Source of the DNA: Promethearchaeati archaeon
GTDB taxonomy: Archaea; Asgardarchaeota; Heimdallarchaeia; Heimdallarchaeales; Heimdallarchaeaceae
DNA length: 64,000 nucleotides
Assembly: GCA_013166775.1 (NCBI GenBank)
Contig: JABLTJ010000003.1
Location: 62,001 to 126,000, forward strand
Direction: 5' to 3'
Part shown: in pieces, positions 53,887-61,788 of the stretch
How the letters are laid out: every line of letters begins with the position of its first letter
Position numbering within the stretch: the stretch's first letter is position 1
The notes under the pieces: model-generated
Database searches by the model: none
Told to the model about the DNA's origin: nothing
What the model saw: the letters and a program-made list of their open reading frames with translations, nothing else
Program-made: the position numbers and the translations under genes

Positions 53887-54669
53887 GTGATTATGATGGC
53901 AAAGACAGAGAAAACACACACACAACTTGCAGTAGCAAGCGAAGTTGTTGCTGATTCAGCTGAACTTATTATTGAGATTAAAGACCTTTGGAGAAAATTC
54001 TTTGAAGACACTCCTGCAGAAGTACAGGCACTACGAGGAGTAAATTTCAGAGTTGAAAGAGGTGAATTTATAACAATAATGGGGCCTAGTGGAAGTGGTA
54101 AAAGCACTCTTTTAACAATACTTGGTTGTATGGCTCCAGCAACAAGTGGTCAAGTATATATTGATGGAACTGAGATAACAGAAATGAGTCAACGAAAATT
54201 AAGTGAAATCAGAAAAGAGAAAATAGGGTTTGTTTTTCAAGACATATTCTTAATTGAAACAATTTCAGCACTTGATAATGTTCTCTTACCTCTTTTACCA
54301 TATGGTATAACTAAAGAAGATCGACAAAGAGCAATAGAGCTTATGAAGACTGCAGGTCTTGACGATCGTATGAAGCACAAACCAACAGAATTATCTGGTG
54401 GTCAAAAACAGCGTGTAGCGATATGCCGGGCATTGATTAATGATCCCCCAATCGTTCTAGCAGATGAGCCAACAGGTAATCTAGATTCTCAAACAGGTGG
54501 AGAAATTCTGGAACTCCTTAGAAAGCTTAATTATGAAAAAAGAATAACAATTCTAGCTGTTTCTCACGATCCTAAACTTGCTGAATTCTCTTCCAGAGAT
54601 GTTATGATTACAGATGGAGAAATAACCAGAGATAGGATTAATCCATTTAGAGATCACAATTTGAGCTAG
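53887..54669 (+). CDS. ABC transporter ATP-binding protein, MacB/LolD type
   Basis: 260 residues. Walker A GPSGSGKST at 66-74, Q-loop FVFQD, signature LSGGQ at 169-173, Walker B IVLADEP at 189-195 and switch His in AVSHDP. Three starts are possible (GTG 53887, ATG 53893, ATG 53896). It follows the permease without a gap; two of each would form the exporter. Confidence 0.93.
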   Translation: MIMMAKTEKTHTQLAVASEVVADSAELIIEIKDLWRKFFEDTPAEVQALRGVNFRVERGEFITIMGPSGSGKSTLLTILGCMAPATSGQVYIDGTEITEMSQRKLSEIRKEKIGFVFQDIFLIETISALDNVLLPLLPYGITKEDRQRAIELMKTAGLDDRMKHKPTELSGGQKQRVAICRALINDPPIVLADEPTGNLDSQTGGEILELLRKLNYEKRITILAVSHDPKLAEFSSRDVMITDGEITRDRINPFRDHNLS

Positions 54670-54676
54670 ATGAAAA

Positions 54677-55639
54677 ATGACCACAGATTATCAAACCACC
54701 ATCAGGAAATACGAAGAGCGATTTATCAGAAAGCTAGGAGAAGTTGCTATTCTTCTCCACCTCTCAAAAACTCCTGAAGGATCTCATGCTTATGAACTGA
54801 GATCACAAGCTTCTGAAATACTCTTCGAAAGAAGAAAGATAGGCTCAGAATTCCTCCAAGATGTTCTGGAAATTCTTGAGGAAATCGCGAAAATTCATTC
54901 TGAAAAGGAAAAGGCTTCTGAGGAGACAACCAAATCTGAAGAAATTTTGAAGAGATTAGATAACTACCCAATCATTAGATTCAATATCAGGATTCAAAAA
55001 CTAGTACTGGAACATGATTTAGTAACCTCAGAGGATATTGATTATCTTAATGAAATAATCGATTCTCTAAGGATTTTAGATAAAGAAATGCATGATTCTA
55101 CAGAAATTTGGACTAATATTACTAGTATCTATCCTGCTATTGAATCCTTAGAGAAAAATGAATTAATAGTGCTTGATAGAGAAGTACCTGAAGCAGGTCG
55201 TTTAAAGAAAATCTACAAAATCACTAAATTAGGAAGAGATTCAGTAGAGAGGGTGATGTTTCTATTAATGGACATATTATCTTATGTACTTGAGACAGAA
55301 GGAAGACATATTCTTTTTGGTGAGAGAAGTATTTTCTCATCCAAAATTGTCCCTTTCAGAAACTTACTAGAAAAACTAATAGATGGTTTAAATCCAGATT
55401 TCCGAAGAGAAATGTTTTCTTTTAAAGGAAAAACGCAAGATAGCTCATTTATTAATATGATGACAGCTCAAATGGCTGCAGTTCCAATGTTAAATATGCT
55501 TGTTCGTTTTCCTAAACGTATGAAAGAGCAATTGGAGTCAATGGAAACTGAAGAAGAGAAGAAGATGATAAGATCGTTTATGAAGAGAAAATTAACTGAA
55601 CAAAGAGATATGATAAACCAGATGTTGAAGGAGCTGTAA
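54677..55639 (+). CDS. PadR-like regulator with an internal helical insertion
   Basis: 320 residues. PadR elements are split: helix 1 GEVAILLHLSKTPEGSHAYEL near residues 20-42, then about 90 inserted charged, helical residues, then NITSIYPAIESLEKNELIVL and RLKKIYKITKLGRDSVERV (recognition helix and wing). A long helical C-terminus (about 200-320) replaces the usual short dimerisation helix. PadR proteins typically repress a linked exporter until a toxic ligand binds. Seven bases after the ATPase gene. Confidence 0.7.
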   Translation: MTTDYQTTIRKYEERFIRKLGEVAILLHLSKTPEGSHAYELRSQASEILFERRKIGSEFLQDVLEILEEIAKIHSEKEKASEETTKSEEILKRLDNYPIIRFNIRIQKLVLEHDLVTSEDIDYLNEIIDSLRILDKEMHDSTEIWTNITSIYPAIESLEKNELIVLDREVPEAGRLKKIYKITKLGRDSVERVMFLLMDILSYVLETEGRHILFGERSIFSSKIVPFRNLLEKLIDGLNPDFRREMFSFKGKTQDSSFINMMTAQMAAVPMLNMLVRFPKRMKEQLESMETEEEKKMIRSFMKRKLTEQRDMINQMLKEL

Positions 55640-55694
55640 ATTAACTCAAAAGGAATCTGAGCAAATGGTAATTCCATTCCAGAAAGAAACAAAA

Positions 55695-56720
55695 TTAGGG
55701 TTTAATTACTGTTCTAAAATCAGCTTTAAATTCTTTCAACTGATGATGAATCTCATTAATAGCATCAGCGTCTAAAGGAACAGTTTTTGTTACAACTTTA
55801 GTTAGATCTAATTTTCCTTGTTCAGCAAGATTTAACAAGAAAGGTATTTCGGATAGCAAATGATCAGAAACTCCAATTATCTCTTTTTCTCTACAAATCG
55901 CTTCATAAGAATTGACATCAAATGTTTTTGCAGTGATGCCAACTAATCCTAATCTACCGAATCTAGCCAATGATCTAACACCTTGATCCATAGTTAATGG
56001 AAGACCAATCAGCTCTAATGCAACATCAACACCCTCTTCATTAGTTAACTCCATTAATTTATGAATAGGATCATTATTCTTAGCATTTATTGGAATAGCT
56101 CCCATTTCTTCCGCTGTTTCTAGTTTTCCTGAATCGATGTCTATCGCATAAATCTCTCTTGCTCCAAAAGCTTTAGCTAATTGGAGTGCAGATATTCCCA
56201 ATCCTCCTAACCCATAAATAGCTAATGTTTCTCCTGGTTTGAAACGAGTTTTTCTAAGTGCATGAAGCGAAGTTGAAGAAGAGCACATCATAACAGATGC
56301 GTGTTCAAATGAAAGAGAATCAGGTAATTTGAAAATTCCTCGAGTAGGAACAGCAATATATTCAGCATATCCTCCATCAACATTCTTCCCGATCATTTCC
56401 CCTATAATACAGAATTGTTCAGTCCCTTGAACACAGTATTTGCATTTTCCACAGGTGATCATGTAATTGAGACAAACCCGATCTCCGACTTTGAAATCAG
56501 AAACATTAGATCCTAGTTTTTCAATCTCTCCTGCAACCTCATGTCCTAATGTTATTGGAAGAGAACCAACAAAGGAAATACCATCTCTATAATGAACATC
56601 AGAATGGCAAATACCAGCAGCTTTTATTCGAATTAAAACTTCATCAGGCTTAGGTTCTGGAGTTGGAATTTCTCGATTCTCTAAATCTTTGTCGATTTCA
56701 ATCAACTGAACAGCTTTCAT
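55695..56720 (-). CDS. Zinc-dependent alcohol dehydrogenase (MDR family)
   Basis: About 341 residues from MKAVQLIEIDKD. Catalytic zinc Cys/His in AAGICHSDVHYRDG and GHEVAGEIEKLG, structural zinc CGKCKYCVQGTEQFC, and Rossmann motif LAIYGLGGLGISALQLA. It oxidises alcohols with NAD(P). A decayed second copy of its 3' end lies 3.3 kb away at 52336, on the same strand. Confidence 0.92.
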   Translation of the reverse strand: MKAVQLIEIDKDLENREIPTPEPKPDEVLIRIKAAGICHSDVHYRDGISFVGSLPITLGHEVAGEIEKLGSNVSDFKVGDRVCLNYMITCGKCKYCVQGTEQFCIIGEMIGKNVDGGYAEYIAVPTRGIFKLPDSLSFEHASVMMCSSSTSLHALRKTRFKPGETLAIYGLGGLGISALQLAKAFGAREIYAIDIDSGKLETAEEMGAIPINAKNNDPIHKLMELTNEEGVDVALELIGLPLTMDQGVRSLARFGRLGLVGITAKTFDVNSYEAICREKEIIGVSDHLLSEIPFLLNLAEQGKLDLTKVVTKTVPLDADAINEIHHQLKEFKADFRTVIKP

Positions 56721-56849
56721 AATTAGGTTTAACACCTATCGTATTTAAATTATTTTTCGACTTTAGATAAAAAGTATCCTAAATCATTGAAATCTTGATT
56801 ATCCTCTTAAAAAGGGAAAATTCTTATGAAAGTAAGATATTGTAAAATT

Positions 56850-58142
56850 ATGAAGGCTATAATCAATGTAAAAATATATGATTATGAGACTTATATTGAA
56901 GATGGTTATTGTATTTACGGTAAAGAAATCATTGAAGTTGGAGAAATGAAGAACTTTCCTGATTTTGATGATGAAATTATTAATGGGAAAAACAAAATCC
57001 TTCTCCCTGGTTTAATCAATTTCCACACTCATATTTATTCAACACTCATCCGTGGAGCTTCAATTCCGTTTAATCCTAAGACTTTTAGAGACATTCTAGA
57101 GCAGCTCTGGTGGAAATTTGATAGTAAGCTAGATAATAATGCTACATTCCACAGTGCAATGGTTTATGGTTTAGAATCTCTAAAGAATGGTGTCACATCG
57201 CTAATTGATCATCATGCAAGTGGTATAGATATTATCGGTAGTCTTGATGCGTTAAAGAGTGCAATTGTTGATAAATTAGGTATGCGTGGTATATTTTGTT
57301 TTGAAACAAGTGATCGTTTCAATATGGAAGAATGTATAAAGGAAAACTTAGCAGGACTGAAATTTAATTCTTCTGACGCTAGAGGAATGTTTGGTTTGCA
57401 TGCTTCTATGAGTCTTTCAGAAGAAACCCTGGATAAAGTTTCTAGGGTTCTAAAAGGAGCTCCCATCCATGTTCATGTAGCTGAAAGCATAGAAGATGAA
57501 GAAGATTCTATTGATAAATACAGAGTGAGAGTTATCAATCGTTATCTCAATTATGGACTTTTGAATAAAGATTCTATCCTCGCTCATTGCGTTCATATTA
57601 ATGAAGATGAAGCTAATTTTATTAGCCAAAATAAAGCTGTTATTGCTCTTAATCCGACATCTAATATGAATAATGCAGTTGGAGCTTTCAATATTGATCT
57701 CTTCAGAAATAATAAAATTCCGATACTTATAGGAAACGATGGACTTGGGACAAACATTGCAAAAGAATGGACATATTTCTTCTTTGCAGGTAAAGCTGGA
57801 ATAAAAGATGCTGCTGGTATTGGTTTTGATGAATTGTTAAAATACATTAATGATTCTTATGATTATTTTAGTCGCCAAATGGGTATAAAGATTGGAAAAA
57901 TCAAAAATGGGTACGTAGCTGATTTTGTTCTAGTTCCATATCTTAATCCTACAAAAATGGATGAAAGCAATGCTTTTGGTCATGTATTCTTTGGTTTGTT
58001 TGACAATTTCAAACCATCTTGTGTGATAGTAAAAGGTAAGACTCTGATAGAGAATTACAAGAGTATTTTCGATGAGGAAACATTATATAAGAACGCTCAT
58101 ATGGCTTCTAAAGCCTTATGGGAAAGGTTAGGAGCTGCCTAA
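56850..58142 (+). CDS. ssnA: SsnA-type amidohydrolase
   Basis: About 430 residues from the ATG at 56850 (56826 is also in frame). SsnA signatures: ILLPGLINFHTHIYSTLIRG, ILEQLWWKFDSKL, NGVTSLIDHHASG, HVHVAES, LAHCVHIN and GNDGLGTN. The family resembles guanine deaminase/TrzN and belongs to the bacterial uric-acid cluster as a cyclic-amide or aminohydrolase. First gene of a tight five-gene operon (stop TAA directly followed by the next ATG). Confidence 0.9.
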   Translation: MKAIINVKIYDYETYIEDGYCIYGKEIIEVGEMKNFPDFDDEIINGKNKILLPGLINFHTHIYSTLIRGASIPFNPKTFRDILEQLWWKFDSKLDNNATFHSAMVYGLESLKNGVTSLIDHHASGIDIIGSLDALKSAIVDKLGMRGIFCFETSDRFNMEECIKENLAGLKFNSSDARGMFGLHASMSLSEETLDKVSRVLKGAPIHVHVAESIEDEEDSIDKYRVRVINRYLNYGLLNKDSILAHCVHINEDEANFISQNKAVIALNPTSNMNNAVGAFNIDLFRNNKIPILIGNDGLGTNIAKEWTYFFFAGKAGIKDAAGIGFDELLKYINDSYDYFSRQMGIKIGKIKNGYVADFVLVPYLNPTKMDESNAFGHVFFGLFDNFKPSCVIVKGKTLIENYKSIFDEETLYKNAHMASKALWERLGAA

Positions 58143-59222
58143 ATGGATCTTTCAGTAAAATTACTTGGTCTTGACTTTGAAAATCCCCTTGGACCCGCTG
58201 CTGGTCCTCTTGTTGAAGGACTAGAAAACATGCAGTTTTTTAACAATAATTCATGCGGTTATAATGTTGCCAAGACAATATCTGTTGAAGGAGCAATTGT
58301 TCCAAAACCTTGTATTGCTGGAACTACACAAGCAATTTATAATTGCGAACTTTGGTCTGAACATCATTCGGATGTTTGGATAAACGAAATTCTACCAACA
58401 CTTCAGAAAGAGAAGAAGAAACCAATAATTATCAGTGCTGGATATAAAGAAGAAGATTTTAGATATCTCATTCCGAAGCTTGATTCTTTTGCTGATATGT
58501 TTGAAATTTCTACTCATTATGTTTCAGAAGATTTACTTCCTGGTATAGTAAAAAGCATCAGAGAGAACACTGAAAAACCTGTTTTTATGAAACTTAGTCC
58601 GCATATAGATGATTTTATTGGTTTTGTGAAAACAGTTATCGATGCAGGTGCAACAGGCATTGTTGCTATTAATTCATTAGGTCCAGGAACAGCTATAGAT
58701 TTGAAAGCTCGTTCCGTACTTCTTGCTGAACAAATTTGGATGAGTGGTCCACCAATAAAACCAATCGCTCTTCATAGAATCTACAACATTAGAAAAGAAT
58801 TTCCTGACATTCCTATCATAGGTGTAGGTGGAATAGGGAAGGCTGAAGATGTTCTTGAGTTCATTCTTGCTGGTGCTGATCTTGTTCAGATGCTTTCATC
58901 AGCTCTGATTAAAGGAAGAGGATTATATGATAAGATAATCAAGGATTTACCAAAAGCTCTTGAAAAATATGGATTTAATTCGATTGAAGAAATCAGGCAA
59001 GTTAGGAAAGCAACCATTTTCAAAGATATCGATACAGCTGTTGATAATCATCCATCTTTCAATGAAAAATGTACTATGTGTATGATTTGTGTGAAAATCT
59101 GCCCTGCTGGAGCTTTGTCAGCTGCTGAAGAAAGAATTGTTGTCGATAAGGAAAAATGTATTCACTGTGGACTTTGTGAAAGTCGTTGTCCTGTAGACGC
59201 TATTTATGGAGTGCTTAGATGA
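58143..59222 (+). CDS. preA: PreA-like dihydropyrimidine/dihydroorotate dehydrogenase with two 4Fe-4S clusters
   Basis: 359 residues. FMN-binding TIM barrel (about 1-290) with DLSVKLLGLDFENPLGPAAG, KLSPHIDDF, GIVAINSLG and IPIIGVGGIGKAEDVLEFI; then a 2x[4Fe-4S] ferredoxin domain with CTMCMICVKICP and CIHCGLCESRCP. Like PreA and the YgfK flavo-iron-sulfur unit, it may reduce or oxidise a cyclic intermediate and pass electrons to or from ferredoxin or the XDH (inference). Overlaps the next start (ATGA). Confidence 0.87.
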   Translation: MDLSVKLLGLDFENPLGPAAGPLVEGLENMQFFNNNSCGYNVAKTISVEGAIVPKPCIAGTTQAIYNCELWSEHHSDVWINEILPTLQKEKKKPIIISAGYKEEDFRYLIPKLDSFADMFEISTHYVSEDLLPGIVKSIRENTEKPVFMKLSPHIDDFIGFVKTVIDAGATGIVAINSLGPGTAIDLKARSVLLAEQIWMSGPPIKPIALHRIYNIRKEFPDIPIIGVGGIGKAEDVLEFILAGADLVQMLSSALIKGRGLYDKIIKDLPKALEKYGFNSIEEIRQVRKATIFKDIDTAVDNHPSFNEKCTMCMICVKICPAGALSAAEERIVVDKEKCIHCGLCESRCPVDAIYGVLR

Positions 59223-60430
59223 CAACGTATATTCTAAGGTGTATAACCTGCAAAAAGGAATTTGATTCCCAACCAGGTCTCTATTATTGTGAAGATTGTG
59301 GGAAAATAATGGGGACTTTGGAGGTTGTTTATGACTATGAATCTATTAAAGAAGATCCGGTTGTAAGAGAGAAGAAATTTGATAAAAAAGCTTCAATGTA
59401 TCAATTCAGTTTTCTTTTACCCACTATATCAAAACTGCAACTCGATGAGTATGTTGGAGGTACTCCTCTGTATAAGTTTGATCTTCTTGGTATGAAAGAT
59501 GTACTCGTTAAGTATGATGGTTCTAATCCTTCTAGTTCTTACAAAGATCGAGCAAGCTCTATTGCAATTAACAAAGCTATAGATGAGGGTAATGATATTC
59601 TGTTTTGCGCATCTACTGGTAATGCAGCAGCATCATTAGCAATGCTTAATGCATATACTGATATGAAAACATACATTTTCGTTCCTGCAGCAATACCTGA
59701 TGGTAAAAGAGCTCAACTTGAAATATCAGGTGCAGAAGTATATGCAGTTGAAGGGACCTATGATGAGGTTTATGACTTATCCCTTGATTTAGGTCTCGAA
59801 AAAGGATGGTATTGTAGACACGCTGCAATTAATCCCTATCTTCTAGAAGGAAAGAAAACAGGAGCTTTCGAAATAGTAATTCAAAATGATTTTGAGGTTC
59901 CTGATTACGTTTTCATTGGTGTTGGTGATGGAACAGTTGTTAGTTCTCTTTACAAAGGATTTTGGGAGTTTAGAGAAATTGGCTTAACAGACAAAATTCC
60001 AAAAATAATTGGTGTTCAAGCTGAAGGAATTCCGGCGATAAAGGAAGCTTTTGAAAAAGGAAAACCATACAAACCTATTGCAATTGATGGGAGTACAGTA
60101 GCTGATAGTATATCAGTAGGAAAACCCAGAGATGTCATCAAAGCATGCACTTATGTTGAGGCTAGTAATGGATTTTTCATATCTCTCACAGATGATGAGA
60201 TTCTCGATGCAATTAAAGAGTTAGGAAAAACAGGAATATTTGCAGAACCAGCTGGAGCTGTACCATACGGAGGGCTGAAAAAACTTATTTACGAAGAAAA
60301 AATCACTGAATCAGACACTGTTTGTTTAGTTATTACTGGAAATGGACTAAAAGATGTCAATGCAGTTAAAGACGCGATTAGTAAAACAATATTCACTACT
60401 GAAGAAGTAATTAAAAGGTTTGAAGAATGA
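59219..60430 (+). CDS. Threonine-synthase-like PLP-dependent enzyme
   Basis: 403 residues, fold-type II PLP enzyme. N-terminal zinc ribbon with Cys 8, 11, 24 and 27 as in archaeal ThrC, PLP lysine Lys109 in SSSYKDRAS, and phosphate loop STGNAA at 132-137. By sequence it is a ThrC homologue, but its operon (ssnA-preA-here-xdhA-xdhB) places it where bacterial purine clusters have the fold-type II enzyme YgeX, 2,3-diaminopropionate ammonia-lyase. A lyase role in purine breakdown is inferred from context only; housekeeping threonine synthase is the alternative. Confidence 0.82.
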   Translation: MTTYILRCITCKKEFDSQPGLYYCEDCGKIMGTLEVVYDYESIKEDPVVREKKFDKKASMYQFSFLLPTISKLQLDEYVGGTPLYKFDLLGMKDVLVKYDGSNPSSSYKDRASSIAINKAIDEGNDILFCASTGNAAASLAMLNAYTDMKTYIFVPAAIPDGKRAQLEISGAEVYAVEGTYDEVYDLSLDLGLEKGWYCRHAAINPYLLEGKKTGAFEIVIQNDFEVPDYVFIGVGDGTVVSSLYKGFWEFREIGLTDKIPKIIGVQAEGIPAIKEAFEKGKPYKPIAIDGSTVADSISVGKPRDVIKACTYVEASNGFFISLTDDEILDAIKELGKTGIFAEPAGAVPYGGLKKLIYEEKITESDTVCLVITGNGLKDVNAVKDAISKTIFTTEEVIKRFEE

Positions 60431-61788
60431 AATTTATATTGAATCAAAAAGTCATGGAAACAGGTGAATCACCAAGTTTCCATACACTTGATTTCCTAAG
60501 AAAGATTGGAATAAAAGGAGTAAAGGAAGGGTGTCATGAGGGAGATTGTGGGGCATGCATGGTTTTGATCGGGGAGCTCAAAGATAGCCAAGTCAAATAC
60601 AAAGCTATGAATTCATGCATACTTCCATTAGGTAGGATTGAAGGTAAGCATGTAGTAACAATCGAGGGATTGAATCTAAAAGAAAAATTGAATCCTATCC
60701 AACAAGCACTTTTTGATGAAGGTGGAGTACAATGTGGTTACTGTACACCAGGTTTTGTCATTGCTTTAATGGCTTATTTCATGAACATAGATCTTGAGGA
60801 CACAGAAATCATTACAGCAGTTGAAGGAAATATTTGCAGATGCACCGGATATAATTCAATTTTACGTGCTGCAGAAAAAGCTTCCAATGTTATCTCATCT
60901 TTAGATGATTCAGAAGGAAGGATTGCTGCACTTATAAAAGCAGATTATCTACCTAGTTATTTTTCTGGAATAATCAATCAATTAAAAGACATACAAATCG
61001 AACCTCAGCCAGAAAAAGGAACTTACGTAGCTGGAGGAACTGATCTGTTTGTTAACAGACAAACTGCTGAAAATCCAATATTTTTAGCAGAATTAGGTTT
61101 TGATAAAATCTGGTCAAATGAATCTCATGTCTATGTTGGTGCAGCAGCTGATATAGAAACTATACGAACGTCTGAAGAGTTAAACTTTCTTTTTGATACT
61201 GCACATCATCTAGCGAGAGTATCATCACTTCCAATACGACAACAAGCAACTATTGGTGGAAATGTAGTAAATGCTTCTCCTATAGGTGATCTTACAATTT
61301 ATTTTCTTGCTCTTGATGCTGAAATTGGTCTTGTTTTGGGAGAAGATAAACGAATTATGAAACTCAAAGATTTCTTCAAAGGCTATAAAATTCTAGAGCT
61401 TCAAGATAGAGAAATAGTAGAATGGTTCCGAATTAAAAAAGAGAAAAAACTGCTTTCTTTTGAAAAAGTAGCAAAAAGAATGCATATGGATATTGCGAGT
61501 GTAAACAGCGCATTATCACTCAAAATTGAAGATAAGAAGATTAAGGAACCTCACCTATCTGGAGGAGGTATCGGACCAATTCCAATGTATCTTGAAAAAG
61601 CTTCACAATACCTTGAGAACAAAGAAATATCCTCTGAAGTAGTTAAAGAAGCTGCTAGAATAGCTGATACAGAAATAAATCCAATTGATGATGTCAGAGG
61701 AAGTGCAAAGTACAAGCGATTACTCCTCAGACAATTGATTTATGCTCATTTTGTGAAACTTTTTCCTGAATTGGAGGTGTCTTTATGA
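60427..61788 (+). CDS. xdhA: Xanthine dehydrogenase, Fe-S/FAD subunit
   Basis: 453 residues. Two [2Fe-2S] domains (CHEGDCGACMV, QCGYCTPGFV, NICRCTGY) then a FAD-binding domain: TYVAGGTDLFV, and LPIRQQATIGGNVVNASPIGD, the XdhA isoalloxazine/pyrophosphate motif. It moves electrons from the Mo site to NAD+. Start and stop overlap both neighbours (ATGA), so strict coupling with xdhB. Confidence 0.92.
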   Translation: MKFILNQKVMETGESPSFHTLDFLRKIGIKGVKEGCHEGDCGACMVLIGELKDSQVKYKAMNSCILPLGRIEGKHVVTIEGLNLKEKLNPIQQALFDEGGVQCGYCTPGFVIALMAYFMNIDLEDTEIITAVEGNICRCTGYNSILRAAEKASNVISSLDDSEGRIAALIKADYLPSYFSGIINQLKDIQIEPQPEKGTYVAGGTDLFVNRQTAENPIFLAELGFDKIWSNESHVYVGAAADIETIRTSEELNFLFDTAHHLARVSSLPIRQQATIGGNVVNASPIGDLTIYFLALDAEIGLVLGEDKRIMKLKDFFKGYKILELQDREIVEWFRIKKEKKLLSFEKVAKRMHMDIASVNSALSLKIEDKKIKEPHLSGGGIGPIPMYLEKASQYLENKEISSEVVKEAARIADTEINPIDDVRGSAKYKRLLLRQLIYAHFVKLFPELEVSL

